Both the position numbers and the translations under genes were made by a program. Positions 9,153-16,604 of a DNA stretch of 56,956 nucleotides are shown here, piece by piece; the stretch's first letter is position 1; each line of letters opens with the position of its first letter. Source of the DNA: an uncultured Oscillospiraceae bacterium (GTDB taxonomy: Bacteria > Bacillota_A > Clostridia > Oscillospirales > Oscillospiraceae); assembly GCA_947631215.1 (NCBI GenBank), contig CANRKN010000004.1, positions 1-56,956 of the forward strand. Reading direction: 5' to 3'. The notes below the pieces were generated by a model that was not told the origin of the DNA, searched no databases, and saw only the letters and a program-made list of their open reading frames with translations.

Positions 9153-10168
9153 AGGCCATGCTGCCGGCGGAGATCGCCGGAGCATTCGGCGAGCTTGGCC
9201 TGCCCGGCTACCGGGCGAAGCAGGTGTTCCGCTGGCTGGGCCGGGGCGCTGCGTCCTTTGAGGAGATGAGCGACCTCTCCAAAGACCTCCGGCAGAAGCT
9301 GGACGGGCTTTTCACCATCCCCAGCCTCACCATGCTGCGCCGGCAGGTGTCCGCCCAGGACGGCACGGAGAAATTCCTCTGGAAGCTGCCCGACGGGGAG
9401 AGCGTGGAGACGGTGTTCATGCGCTACAGGCACGGCAACACGGTGTGCATCTCCTCCCAGGTGGGCTGCCGCATGGGCTGCGCCTTCTGCGCCAGCACCA
9501 TCGGCGGGAAGGTCCGGGACCTGACGGCGTCGGAGATGCTGGACGAGGTCATCCGCACCGGCCTCGCCGCCGGGGACAGGGTGGACGGCGTCGTGCTCAT
9601 GGGCATCGGCGAGCCCCTGGACAACTACGATAACGTCATGCGGTTTCTCCAGCTTGTGAACGACCCGGAGGGGGTCAATATCGGCATGCGGCATATATCG
9701 CTCTCCACCTGCGGACTGGTGGAGGCGATTGACAAACTGGCCGCGGCCCGGTTACAATTGACCCTGTCCGTATCCCTGCACGCGCCGGACGACGAGACCC
9801 GCTCCAAGCTCATGCCAATCAATGAGAAATACGGCGTGGACGCGCTGTACGCCGCCTGCCGCCGGTATTTTGACGTCACGGGCCGGCGCATCTCCTTTGA
9901 ATACGCTATGGTGAAGGACGTGAACGACACCCCCCGCCACGCGGATATGCTCATAAAACGCCTGGGCGGGACCGGGTCCCATATAAATCTCATTCGCCTG
10001 AACTATGTGTCCGAGCGGGGCCTGCAGCCCTCCTCGGAGCAGACCGTCCACAGGTTCGTAAAGCGCCTGGAGGACGGCGGCGTCACCGTTACCGTCAGGC
10101 GGCGGCTGGGCAGCGACATCGACGCGGCCTGCGGCCAGCTTCGCCGGGGACAGATGAGGAAGAAATGA
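9122..10168 (+). CDS. rlmN: Dual-specificity RNA methyltransferase RlmN
   Basis: 348 residues. A radical-SAM enzyme making 2-methyladenosine in 23S rRNA (A2503) and in tRNA. The CxxxCxxC cluster motif (CRMGCAFC) is near residue 121. The GEPLDNYDNV segment, the conserved Cys in STCGLV and the C-terminal catalytic Cys (DAACGQLR) are present. Start 9122 is preferred because KRDIKAMLPAEI matches the normal N-terminus; ATG 9158 would cut into it. It overlaps rsmB upstream and the phosphatase downstream (ATGA). Confidence 0.95.
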   Translation: MPDGEVKRDIKAMLPAEIAGAFGELGLPGYRAKQVFRWLGRGAASFEEMSDLSKDLRQKLDGLFTIPSLTMLRRQVSAQDGTEKFLWKLPDGESVETVFMRYRHGNTVCISSQVGCRMGCAFCASTIGGKVRDLTASEMLDEVIRTGLAAGDRVDGVVLMGIGEPLDNYDNVMRFLQLVNDPEGVNIGMRHISLSTCGLVEAIDKLAAARLQLTLSVSLHAPDDETRSKLMPINEKYGVDALYAACRRYFDVTGRRISFEYAMVKDVNDTPRHADMLIKRLGGTGSHINLIRLNYVSERGLQPSSEQTVHRFVKRLEDGGVTVTVRRRLGSDIDAACGQLRRGQMRKK

Positions 10169-10908
10169 ACTACTTTGGATTGAGCGACAAAGGGCAATAC
10201 CGGGCGGAGAACCAGGACTGCTTCGACCTGAAGGCCGTGGCCGGCGGCGTGCTGGCCGTCGTGTGCGACGGCATGGGCGGCGCGGCGGGCGGCCTGATGG
10301 CCAGCGACCTGGCGGCTGGCCGGTTCTCGGCCTTTGCCCGGGCGGCCCTGGAGGCCTCCGACGGGGAGGACCCGGCGGACGCCCTCCGGCAGGCCACCGA
10401 CGCCGCCAACCGAAAGGTGTTCCGCTATGCTGCCCATATGGACGAGTACTCCGGTATGGGCACCACCCTGGTGGCCGGGTACTGGCAGGGCGGCACGGCC
10501 TATTTCGTGAACGTGGGCGACAGCCGGGCCTACCGCATCGCCAAGGACGGTATTTTGCAGATAACGAAGGACCACTCCCTGGTCCAGCAGATGATAGACA
10601 GGGGGGAGATCACCCCCGCTCAGGGTCGGACCCATCCCCGACGAAACATCATTACCCGGGCGGTGGGCAGCGAGCGGTTCGTCTCCTGCGACGAATATGC
10701 CCTCCCCATCCGGGAGGGAGACCGGTTCCTGCTCTGCTCCGACGGGCTCACCAACGCCCTGGAGGAGGCGGAGATGCACCGGGTCCTGCTGGCGGAGGCC
10801 AGCGCCGAGGACGCCTGCCGGAAGCTGGTGGACGAGGCCATCGCCGGCGGGGCGAGGGACAATGTGACTGCGATCGTGATCTATGCTGAGAAAGGTGGCG
10901 CCGTATAA
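10165..10908 (+). CDS. prpC: PP2C-family Ser/Thr protein phosphatase
   Basis: 247 residues. The metal-dependent phosphatase motifs are all present: RAENQD, VVCDGMGGAAGG, GMGTTLV, NVGDSRAYR, LLCSDGLTN and GARDNVTAIV, carrying the Asp ligands for two Mn/Mg ions. No membrane segment, so cytosolic. It overlaps rlmN (ATGA) and the PASTA kinase (TAATG). In Firmicutes this phosphatase reverses phosphorylation by the adjacent kinase in control of cell-wall growth and germination. Confidence 0.95.
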   Translation: MNYFGLSDKGQYRAENQDCFDLKAVAGGVLAVVCDGMGGAAGGLMASDLAAGRFSAFARAALEASDGEDPADALRQATDAANRKVFRYAAHMDEYSGMGTTLVAGYWQGGTAYFVNVGDSRAYRIAKDGILQITKDHSLVQQMIDRGEITPAQGRTHPRRNIITRAVGSERFVSCDEYALPIREGDRFLLCSDGLTNALEEAEMHRVLLAEASAEDACRKLVDEAIAGGARDNVTAIVIYAEKGGAV

Positions 10909-12683
10909 TGGAAAATAAGGTCAATTGGCGTCTTGGAAAGGTGCTGGACGGCCGGTACGAGATCGTGTCCGTGGTGGGCATGGGCGGTATGGCCGTGGTA
11001 TACCAGGCCTACGACCTGGAAAAGAAGCGGGACGTGGCCGTGAAGGTGCTGCGGGACGACGTATCCGTGGACGCGGACAGCCGCCGCCAATTCCGCAAGG
11101 AATACGAGGCCGTAGAGAAGCTGAGCCACCCCAACATCCGCGCCGTCTACGACGTGGTGTCCTCCGGCGACACGGAGTATATCGTGATGGAGTATGTAGA
11201 CGGCATCAACCTGAAGCAGTATATGAAGGGCAAGGGCGTCCTCTCCTGGCAGGAGGTGCTCCATTTCTCCACTCAGATCACCCGCGCCCTGAGCCACGCC
11301 CACAGCCGGGGCATCATCCACATGGACATCAAGCCCCAGAACATCATGCTGCCCAAGGACGGCACGGTGAAGATCGCCGACTTCGGCATCGCCCAGATGG
11401 ACGAGGCCGACCCCAACGACGCCGAGGAGGCCCTGGGGAGCATCCACTATATCTCCCCGGAACAGGCCCGGGGCGGCACCGTGGACGCCCGCAGCGACAT
11501 CTATTCCCTGGGCGTGGTCATGTACGAGATGCTCACGGGCAGGCTGCCCTTCGACGGCAAGACCGTGGAGGAGGTGGCTGTGCAGCAGGTCTCCTCGCTG
11601 CCCGACGCCCCCAGCGACCTCAATAACGACGTCCCGGAGGAGCTGGAGCAGATCACCCTCCGGGCCATGCAGCCGGAGCCGGACGATAGGTACGCCACCG
11701 CCGCCGACATGCTGGCGGACCTGGAGGATTTCCGCCGGTCCCGCAACGGCACTGCCGCGGCCCAGACCGTCCCGCAGATCCGGGACGAGGTCCATGTCAT
11801 CAGCAAAAACGTGCCCCGCATCAGCAAGACAGGGGAGCTGTCCAAGGAGGGCTACGCCCGCCGCCGGGCCCGTGCCGCCAGCGTCAGCATGCTGTCCGGG
11901 TTCGTGATCGTGGCCGCCTTCGCCCTGGCCCTGTTCGTGTTCGTGTGGCAGTACTGGCTTGCGGATATCTTCCGGGACGCGGAGCGCATCTCCGTGGCCA
12001 CCTTCGAGGGACTGAAATATGACGACATCATGCTGGACGAGGGCATGAGGGAGCTGTATAACTTCAAAGTCATCTACCAGGCGGATTCCAACCATGACCA
12101 GGGCATGGTCATCGACCAGGAACCCGACGCCGGCACCAGCCGCATGGTCACTTCCGACGGCATCGATGTGACACTGACGGTGAGCTCCGGTGTGCAGCTG
12201 GTCACCATCCCCGAGGACATCGTCAACGCCCCCTATACCAATGTGCAGGTCCGGCTCCAGGCCAAGGAGCTGAATGTCAATATCGTCCTGGAGGAGTCCG
12301 GTTCCGTCACGGAAAACTATGTTATTAGCTCCGAGCCCGCACCCGGCGCCTCCGTGGCCAGCGGCAGCACCGTGACGCTGCATGTCAGCGCCGGTCCCGC
12401 GGCCAGCTATACCACCGTGCCCAACGTCAGGGACCTGACGAAGGAGGCGGCGCTGCTCATGCTCCAGCGGGAGGGCCTCATCTGCGGCGAGAACGAGCTG
12501 TCCTATGTCAGTTCCAACGACTGCGAGCCCGGCCGGGTCATGTGGCAGAGCTATTCCCCCGGCGCTACGGTCATCCAGGGCACCCAGGTCTATCTGCAGA
12601 TCAGCACGGGCCCGGCCGTGACGGCCCAGCCCGCTCAGCCCACCCAGTCCCAGCAGGAGGCGGCTCCCGCGCCGGAGGGCTGA
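10908..12683 (+). CDS. prkC: PASTA-domain Ser/Thr protein kinase (PrkC/StkP type)
   Basis: 591 residues. The kinase domain (about 6-275) has the glycine loop GMGGMAVV, the VAVKVL lysine, the catalytic loop HMDIKPQN and the DFG of IADFGIA. The loop reads HMD where most kinases have HRD, so this is a non-RD form. A single membrane helix is at about 323-348. Three PASTA repeats follow outside the cell (about 365-430, 432-500, 502-570), expected to sense peptidoglycan fragments or lipid II. A Pro/Gln-rich tail ends the protein. It is coupled to the PP2C phosphatase and followed by rsgA, a common order. Confidence 0.95.
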   Translation: MENKVNWRLGKVLDGRYEIVSVVGMGGMAVVYQAYDLEKKRDVAVKVLRDDVSVDADSRRQFRKEYEAVEKLSHPNIRAVYDVVSSGDTEYIVMEYVDGINLKQYMKGKGVLSWQEVLHFSTQITRALSHAHSRGIIHMDIKPQNIMLPKDGTVKIADFGIAQMDEADPNDAEEALGSIHYISPEQARGGTVDARSDIYSLGVVMYEMLTGRLPFDGKTVEEVAVQQVSSLPDAPSDLNNDVPEELEQITLRAMQPEPDDRYATAADMLADLEDFRRSRNGTAAAQTVPQIRDEVHVISKNVPRISKTGELSKEGYARRRARAASVSMLSGFVIVAAFALALFVFVWQYWLADIFRDAERISVATFEGLKYDDIMLDEGMRELYNFKVIYQADSNHDQGMVIDQEPDAGTSRMVTSDGIDVTLTVSSGVQLVTIPEDIVNAPYTNVQVRLQAKELNVNIVLEESGSVTENYVISSEPAPGASVASGSTVTLHVSAGPAASYTTVPNVRDLTKEAALLMLQREGLICGENELSYVSSNDCEPGRVMWQSYSPGATVIQGTQVYLQISTGPAVTAQPAQPTQSQQEAAPAPEG

Positions 12684-12703
12684 GCTTGCGGGAGGGCATC
12701 ATC

Positions 12704-13567
12704 ATGCGCGCCCTCAGCGGCTTTTACTATGTCCGCTGCGGGTCGGACCTGGTCCAATGCCGGGCCAAAGGGCGCTTCCGTAAGGAGGGCCTGACGCCCC
12801 TGGTGGGGGACAGGGTGAAGATAGAGGACAGCGCCGACGGCACCGGCACGGTGGCGGAGATACTGCCCCGGAAAAACGCCTTTTCCCGCCCGGCCATGGC
12901 CAACATCGACTATCTCGTGATGGTAGTCTCGGCGGCCATCCCGGTGACGGACCCTTATCTCATCGACCGGATAACGGTAAAGTGCGAAAAAGAGGGCTGC
13001 GGTGTCCTGCTGGCCGTGAACAAATGCGACCTGGACCCGGCGGAGGAACTGCGAGGGATATACGCCGGCACCGGCTACGGGGTCTATCCCGTCAGCGCCG
13101 TGACGGGCCAGGGCGTGGGCGCCCTCAGGGCCGCCATGGCGGGGAAGACCTGCTGCTTCACCGGCAACTCCGGCGTGGGCAAGAGCAGCCTCATAAACGT
13201 CCTGGCGCCCGGCCTCGCCATCCCCACGGCGGAGGTGAGCCAAAAGCTTGGCCGGGGAAAGCACACCACCCGTCATGTGGAGCTTTTTGACATCGGCGGC
13301 GGCACCCTCTTGGGAGACACCCCCGGGTTTGCCTCCTTTGAGGACGATACGGATAAACCAATCCTGCCTGAGGACCTTGCGGGCCTGTTCCCGGAGTTCC
13401 GGCCCTTTGCCGACAGATGCCGCTTCGACGACTGCACCCACCGGGCCGAGCCCGGCTGCGCCGTCCGGGAGGCGGTGGGGCAGACCATCCACCCCAGCCG
13501 CCATGGTTCTTACCTGCGCCTCTATGAAGAGGCGGCCCGGCTGGACCGCTGGGAGATAGAAAAGTGA
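12704..13567 (+). CDS. rsgA: Ribosome small-subunit GTPase RsgA
   Basis: 287 residues from ATG 12704, chosen because a GGAGGG lies 8 bases upstream and the protein then begins at the OB domain; the longer open frame starts inside the kinase gene. It has an OB fold (about 1-65), then a circularly permuted GTPase with G4 (NKCDL) before G1 (GNSGVGKSSL) and G3 (DTPG). A C-terminal zinc knuckle is visible (CRFDDCTH...GCAV). RsgA acts late in 30S ribosome assembly. It is the last gene of the long upstream run. Confidence 0.95.
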   Translation: MRALSGFYYVRCGSDLVQCRAKGRFRKEGLTPLVGDRVKIEDSADGTGTVAEILPRKNAFSRPAMANIDYLVMVVSAAIPVTDPYLIDRITVKCEKEGCGVLLAVNKCDLDPAEELRGIYAGTGYGVYPVSAVTGQGVGALRAAMAGKTCCFTGNSGVGKSSLINVLAPGLAIPTAEVSQKLGRGKHTTRHVELFDIGGGTLLGDTPGFASFEDDTDKPILPEDLAGLFPEFRPFADRCRFDDCTHRAEPGCAVREAVGQTIHPSRHGSYLRLYEEAARLDRWEIEK

Positions 13568-13594
13568 ACATACGACGCCTCCCGTCCATAGGAT
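13566..13594 (+). promoter_or_regulatory. Candidate sigma-E-type promoter before the 51-residue gene
   Basis: A -35-like GAACATA (13566-13572) is followed by 14 bases and a -10-like CATAGGAT (13587-13594). Against the sigma-E consensus I use (KMATATT, 14 bp, CATACAMT) this is 5/7 and 6/8. The -10 element spans the loop of the hairpin at 13576-13606. The predicted start would fall in the right arm. Match by eye only. Confidence 0.4.
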
Positions 13595-13606
13595 GGACGG
13601 GAGGCG
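13576..13606 (+). promoter_or_regulatory. 13-bp inverted repeat covering the Shine-Dalgarno of the next gene
   Basis: The arms at 13576-13588 and 13594-13606 are perfectly complementary over 13 bp, with a 5-base loop (TAGGA). The right arm contains GGGAGG, which is the ribosome-binding site of the ATG at 13613. GTCTTT follows, so it could also act as a weak terminator for rsgA. Read-through RNA would fold and hide the ribosome site. Confidence 0.75.
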
Positions 13607-13612
13607 GTCTTT

Positions 13613-13768
13613 ATGAGAAGAAGAGGCCGGGGCGGCGGCGCGCTTTGCTGCTGCGCGGTGATCGTGGGCACGCTCATTCTGGTTACGCTGATGATGCCCA
13701 ACTGGCTGTGGTGGCTGCTGGGAGTGCTGCTGCTGGCCTGGGGCTGCCGGGGGATGTTCCTGGGCTGA
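13613..13768 (+). CDS. 51-residue membrane microprotein
   Basis: A short gene of 51 residues with GGAGG eight bases upstream. The N-terminus is strongly basic (MRRRGRGGG), followed by CCC and one or two hydrophobic segments (about 15-28 and 31-47) with a WLWWLL core. It ends just before the SipL-like spore gene. Small hydrophobic proteins next to spore morphogenesis genes are common in clostridia, but I do not recognise the family. The leader has the same hairpin and mother-cell -10 layout as the other sporulation genes here, so a mother-cell membrane role is a reasonable guess and no more. Confidence 0.6.
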   Translation: MRRRGRGGGALCCCAVIVGTLILVTLMMPNWLWWLLGVLLLAWGCRGMFLG

Positions 13769-13792
13769 CATATATGGAGCAGGACGCGCATA

Positions 13793-13820
13793 TCCTTGCC
13801 ATAGAAAATTTTGGCAAGGA
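13793..13820 (+). promoter_or_regulatory. Inverted repeat with embedded CATA box covering the sipL-like ribosome site
   Basis: The arms at 13793-13801 and 13812-13820 (TCCTTGCCA and TGGCAAGGA) pair over 9 bp around a 10-base loop. The right arm supplies most of the AAGGAG used by ATG 13831. A CATAGAAA element (13800-13807) lies across the end of the left arm and the loop and resembles a sigma-E -10. No good -35 is visible at 13-15 bp spacing, so the promoter assignment is weaker than the hairpin. Confidence 0.6.
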
Positions 13821-13830
13821 GCGATTTTGT

Positions 13831-15333
13831 ATGGATACGGCCCTCAGAAAGGATATATATGACCAGCTCGTCCCCGTGTGGTCCGGCTGCTTCAGCCGGG
13901 ACTTCACCGCGGAGAGCATCGTGCCCGACGCCATGCCGGACATGGCCAGCGTGGTGGACGCGGACAGCGTCATCACCCTGCGCAGCAAGGAGACGGAGAC
14001 GGGATGCCTCACCCTGGGCGCTTCGGTGAGCGTGTCGGTGCTGTATACGCCGGAGAACGGCGGGCCGCTGCAGAGCCTGGCGGTGGTGGTACCCGTGGAG
14101 ATGCGCTCCGACGCCCCTGGGACGGACGGGGACTGCCGGACTGTGGCCCGGCTCCGGGTCCGGGCGCTGGACGCGCGGATGGTCAACTCCCGGAAGCTCT
14201 CTGTGCGGGTGGACGTGGACTGCGAGGCCTGCGTCTACCAGAGGAAATGCGTGGAGCTGCCCTCGGGTCTGGCTGAAGAGAACAAGTGCGTGCATGTGCT
14301 CACCAGGACGGCGCCCATGGTGACGGTGGCGGACGTGCGGGAAAAGACCTTCGTGATCACCGACGGCTATCAGCTGCCAACCGGCAGCGCCGGCGTGGAG
14401 CGCATATTGAGCCAGCGGGTGGACGCGGCGGTGGAGGACGTGAAGTTTGTCCCCGGGAAGGTCATCTTCCGTGGCAAGGTCCGCTCCGGGCTCATCTTCG
14501 CCTGCCGGGACGGGCAGATATTCGCAGGGCGGTACGAGACGGAGTTTTCTCAGATCATGGAGGTGGAGCCCCAGGAGGGGGACGTGACGCCGGAGGTGGC
14601 GCTCATGTTCACAGGGGCCTATTTCGACCTGCCCGAGCGGCAGGATGAGGAGGGCCGGGTGGCGGCAGAGCTGCACCTGGCGGCCCAGGCCACCTGCCGG
14701 GTGACAGGGGAGGCTTCCTATATCGCGGACCTTTACAGCAACCGGACCTGTCTGGAGCCCTGCCGGGAGCAGATACCCCTTTCCTGCGCCGTGAAGAGCC
14801 TCTCCATGCGTCAGTCCGTCACGGGCTCGGCGGAGCTCATGGGCGCGGCGGGTGATGTGCTGTGCCTCTCCGCAACCGTAGGCACGACCGCAGTGGAGGG
14901 CAATACCGTCAAGGCGAATCTGAACGTGCGGGCCATCCTGCGGCAGGAGGACGGGGGATACACCTGTGTCCGATGCCGTCTGGCGGCGGAGTTCACTACG
15001 GACATCGGCCCCGACGCGGAGCTGCAGGGCATATGCGTCACCGCGGCGGACGTGTTCTGCGCCCCGGCGGGGGCGAGTCTTGACGTGCGGGCCACGCTGC
15101 AGATGGAGGCCACGGCCGTGACAAAGACCGCCATCGCCGCCGTGACGGCGGTGGAGGAGGACCCGGACGCCTGGGCGGCCATGTCCCCCGCGCCCTCCAT
15201 CACCCTGGTCCGGGTGGAGCCGGGGGCGGACATGTGGGCCCTGGCGCGGAAATACCGCTCCACCGTGGAGGCCATCGCCGCCGCCAACGCCGGAAAGGAG
15301 ACGGGACTGCTGCTCATCCCCAAAGCGAGATAG
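13831..15333 (+). CDS. sipL: SipL-like spore morphogenesis protein (SPOCS/DUF3794 plus LysM)
   Basis: 500 residues from ATG 13831, chosen because AAGGAG lies nine bases upstream; the frame is open further 5' but lacks a good ribosome site. The body holds repeated DUF3794/SPOCS-type beta-rich modules (clear at about 140-215 and 320-420), for example the DVKFVPGKVIFRGKV segment. The last 45 residues form a LysM domain (RVEPGADMWALARKYRS). In Clostridioides difficile SipL has this layout and its LysM domain binds SpoIVA at the forespore surface. spoIVA is also in this window (42208-43680), which fits that partnership. Confidence 0.85.
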   Translation: MDTALRKDIYDQLVPVWSGCFSRDFTAESIVPDAMPDMASVVDADSVITLRSKETETGCLTLGASVSVSVLYTPENGGPLQSLAVVVPVEMRSDAPGTDGDCRTVARLRVRALDARMVNSRKLSVRVDVDCEACVYQRKCVELPSGLAEENKCVHVLTRTAPMVTVADVREKTFVITDGYQLPTGSAGVERILSQRVDAAVEDVKFVPGKVIFRGKVRSGLIFACRDGQIFAGRYETEFSQIMEVEPQEGDVTPEVALMFTGAYFDLPERQDEEGRVAAELHLAAQATCRVTGEASYIADLYSNRTCLEPCREQIPLSCAVKSLSMRQSVTGSAELMGAAGDVLCLSATVGTTAVEGNTVKANLNVRAILRQEDGGYTCVRCRLAAEFTTDIGPDAELQGICVTAADVFCAPAGASLDVRATLQMEATAVTKTAIAAVTAVEEDPDAWAAMSPAPSITLVRVEPGADMWALARKYRSTVEAIAAANAGKETGLLLIPKAR

Positions 15334-15339
15334 TTTTGG

Positions 15340-15368
15340 TTGATATTAGAGAGAAATTGTGCTACAAT
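15340..15368 (+). promoter_or_regulatory. Sigma-A promoter for yebC (and probably rnpB)
   Basis: TTGATA (15340-15345) and TACAAT (15363-15368) are separated by 17 bases. The predicted start is near 15375, giving a leader of about 28 bases before the yebC ATG. No separate promoter is obvious before rnpB, so this one may serve both. Confidence 0.75.
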
Positions 15369-15402
15369 GACCTGTAAAGTGATCATACAGGGGGATAACA
15401 CC

Positions 15403-16143
15403 ATGTCCGGACATTCCAAGTGGCACAACATACAGAAAACGAAAGGCGCCGCCGACGCGAAGCGCGCCCAGGCCTTCACCAAGATCGCCCGCGAGATCAT
15501 CGTGGCGGTGAAGGAGGGGGGCAGCGGCGACCCGAAGAACAATATGCGCCTGGCCGCCGTCATCACCAAGGCCAAGGCCGCCAATATGCCCAACGACAAC
15601 ATCAAGCGGACCATCGACAAGGCCCTGGGCAGCGGCGACACCTCCAGCTTCGAGTCTGTCACCTATGAGGGCTACGGCCCCAGCGGTGTGGCCATCATCG
15701 TGGAGGCCATGACCGACAACCGCAACCGCACCGCCAGCGACGTGCGCCACACCTTCGATAAATATAACGGCAACATGGGCCCCGCCAACTGCGTGAGCTG
15801 GTCCTTCGACCGCAAGGGCGTTATTGTTGTTGACAACGAGGACGGCGACCTGGACGAGGATACCGTGCTGATGGACGCCATGGAGGCCGGCGCCGCCGAT
15901 ATGGAGGCCGAAGAGGGCGTGTTCACCCTCTACACCGCGCCGGCGGACGTCACCGCCGTGGCGGAGTACATGACTGCCCACGGTTATAAGCTGGACTCTG
16001 CCCAGGAGGAGATGGTCCCCCAGAACTACGTCACCCTGACGGCGGAAGGCGACCGGAAGAACATGCAGAAGATGCTGGACGTGTTCGAGGACAACGAGGA
16101 CGTGCAGAACGTCTGGCACAACTGGGACAATCCCGACGAGTAA
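15403..16143 (+). CDS. yebC: YebC/PmpR family regulator or translation factor
   Basis: 246 residues from ATG 15403; the protein begins with the invariant MSGHSKWHNI and an AGGGGG lies upstream, so the longer frame start at 15340 is rejected. Further family signatures are KWHNIQKTKGAADAKR, FTKIAREI, and the acidic middle and C-terminal domains. YebC proteins were long called transcription regulators; recent work on the family also supports a role in easing ribosome stalls at proline tracts. rnpB follows within 16 bases. Confidence 0.95.
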   Translation: MSGHSKWHNIQKTKGAADAKRAQAFTKIAREIIVAVKEGGSGDPKNNMRLAAVITKAKAANMPNDNIKRTIDKALGSGDTSSFESVTYEGYGPSGVAIIVEAMTDNRNRTASDVRHTFDKYNGNMGPANCVSWSFDRKGVIVVDNEDGDLDEDTVLMDAMEAGAADMEAEEGVFTLYTAPADVTAVAEYMTAHGYKLDSAQEEMVPQNYVTLTAEGDRKNMQKMLDVFEDNEDVQNVWHNWDNPDE

Positions 16144-16158
16144 CAAGTAAAAGGTACC

Positions 16159-16499
16159 GAGTTTTCTGAATGGCCGCGGGCATGAGCCGAAAGGCTGTGC
16201 GTGAGGAAAGTCCGGGCTCCATAGGGCAAGGATAACGGGTAACGCCCGCCGATGGCGACATCAGGACGAGTGCAACAGAAACAAACCGCCGCGCCTCACG
16301 CGGTAAGGGTGGAAAGGCGGTGTAAGAGACCACCCGGCGCCCTGGCGACAGAGCGCTGCTGTAAACTCTATCCGGAGCAACACCGTGGAGGGGAACATAG
16401 GCCGGCCCGGCCTCCCCGGGGAGGTGGCTTGAGCGTGACGGCAACGTCCCGCCTAGATAGATGGCCATTTTTAACAGAATCCGGCTTACAGGAAAACTC
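16159..16499 (+). ncRNA. rnpB: RNase P RNA, type A
   Basis: Conserved core strings are present: GAGGAAAGTCCGGGCTCC near 16203, ACAGAAA, GTAAACTC, GGAGCAACACC and AGAATCCGGCTTAC near the 3' end. The ends were set from helix P1, where GAGTTTTC (16159-16166) pairs with GAAAACTC (16492-16499). The length of about 341 bases and the order of segments fit a bacterial type A RNA. It is the catalytic RNA that matures the 5' end of tRNA. A strong terminator follows. RnpM, a protein reported to modulate RNase P, is also encoded here (54312-54575). Confidence 0.95.
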
Positions 16500-16506
16500 A
16501 TTTTAT

Positions 16507-16540
16507 CAAAGAGACAGGACTTGTGTCCTGTCTCTTTGTA
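16507..16540 (+). terminator. Intrinsic terminator after rnpB
   Basis: CAAAGAGACAGGAC (16507-16520) pairs with GTCCTGTCTCTTTG (16525-16538) over 14 bp around a TTGT loop. The T-rich right end helps release. Confidence 0.85.
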
Positions 16541-16552
16541 GTTATTCGTTTC

Positions 16553-16581
16553 TTGTGCGGTACCAGATATTGTATTATAAT
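16553..16581 (+). promoter_or_regulatory. Sigma-A promoter for murD
   Basis: TTGTGC (16553-16558) and TATAAT (16576-16581) are spaced 17 bases apart. The predicted start near 16588 gives a very short leader to ATG 16605 that still contains the ribosome site GAGGTG. Confidence 0.75.
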
Positions 16582-16604
16582 GCTTATGATCGTGAGGTGT
16601 GACC

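Noticed and set aside
13564..13830. N-terminal extension of the SipL-like protein
   Set aside because: The frame is open but crosses the 51-residue gene and two hairpins, and has no ribosome site; ATG 13831 has AAGGAG.
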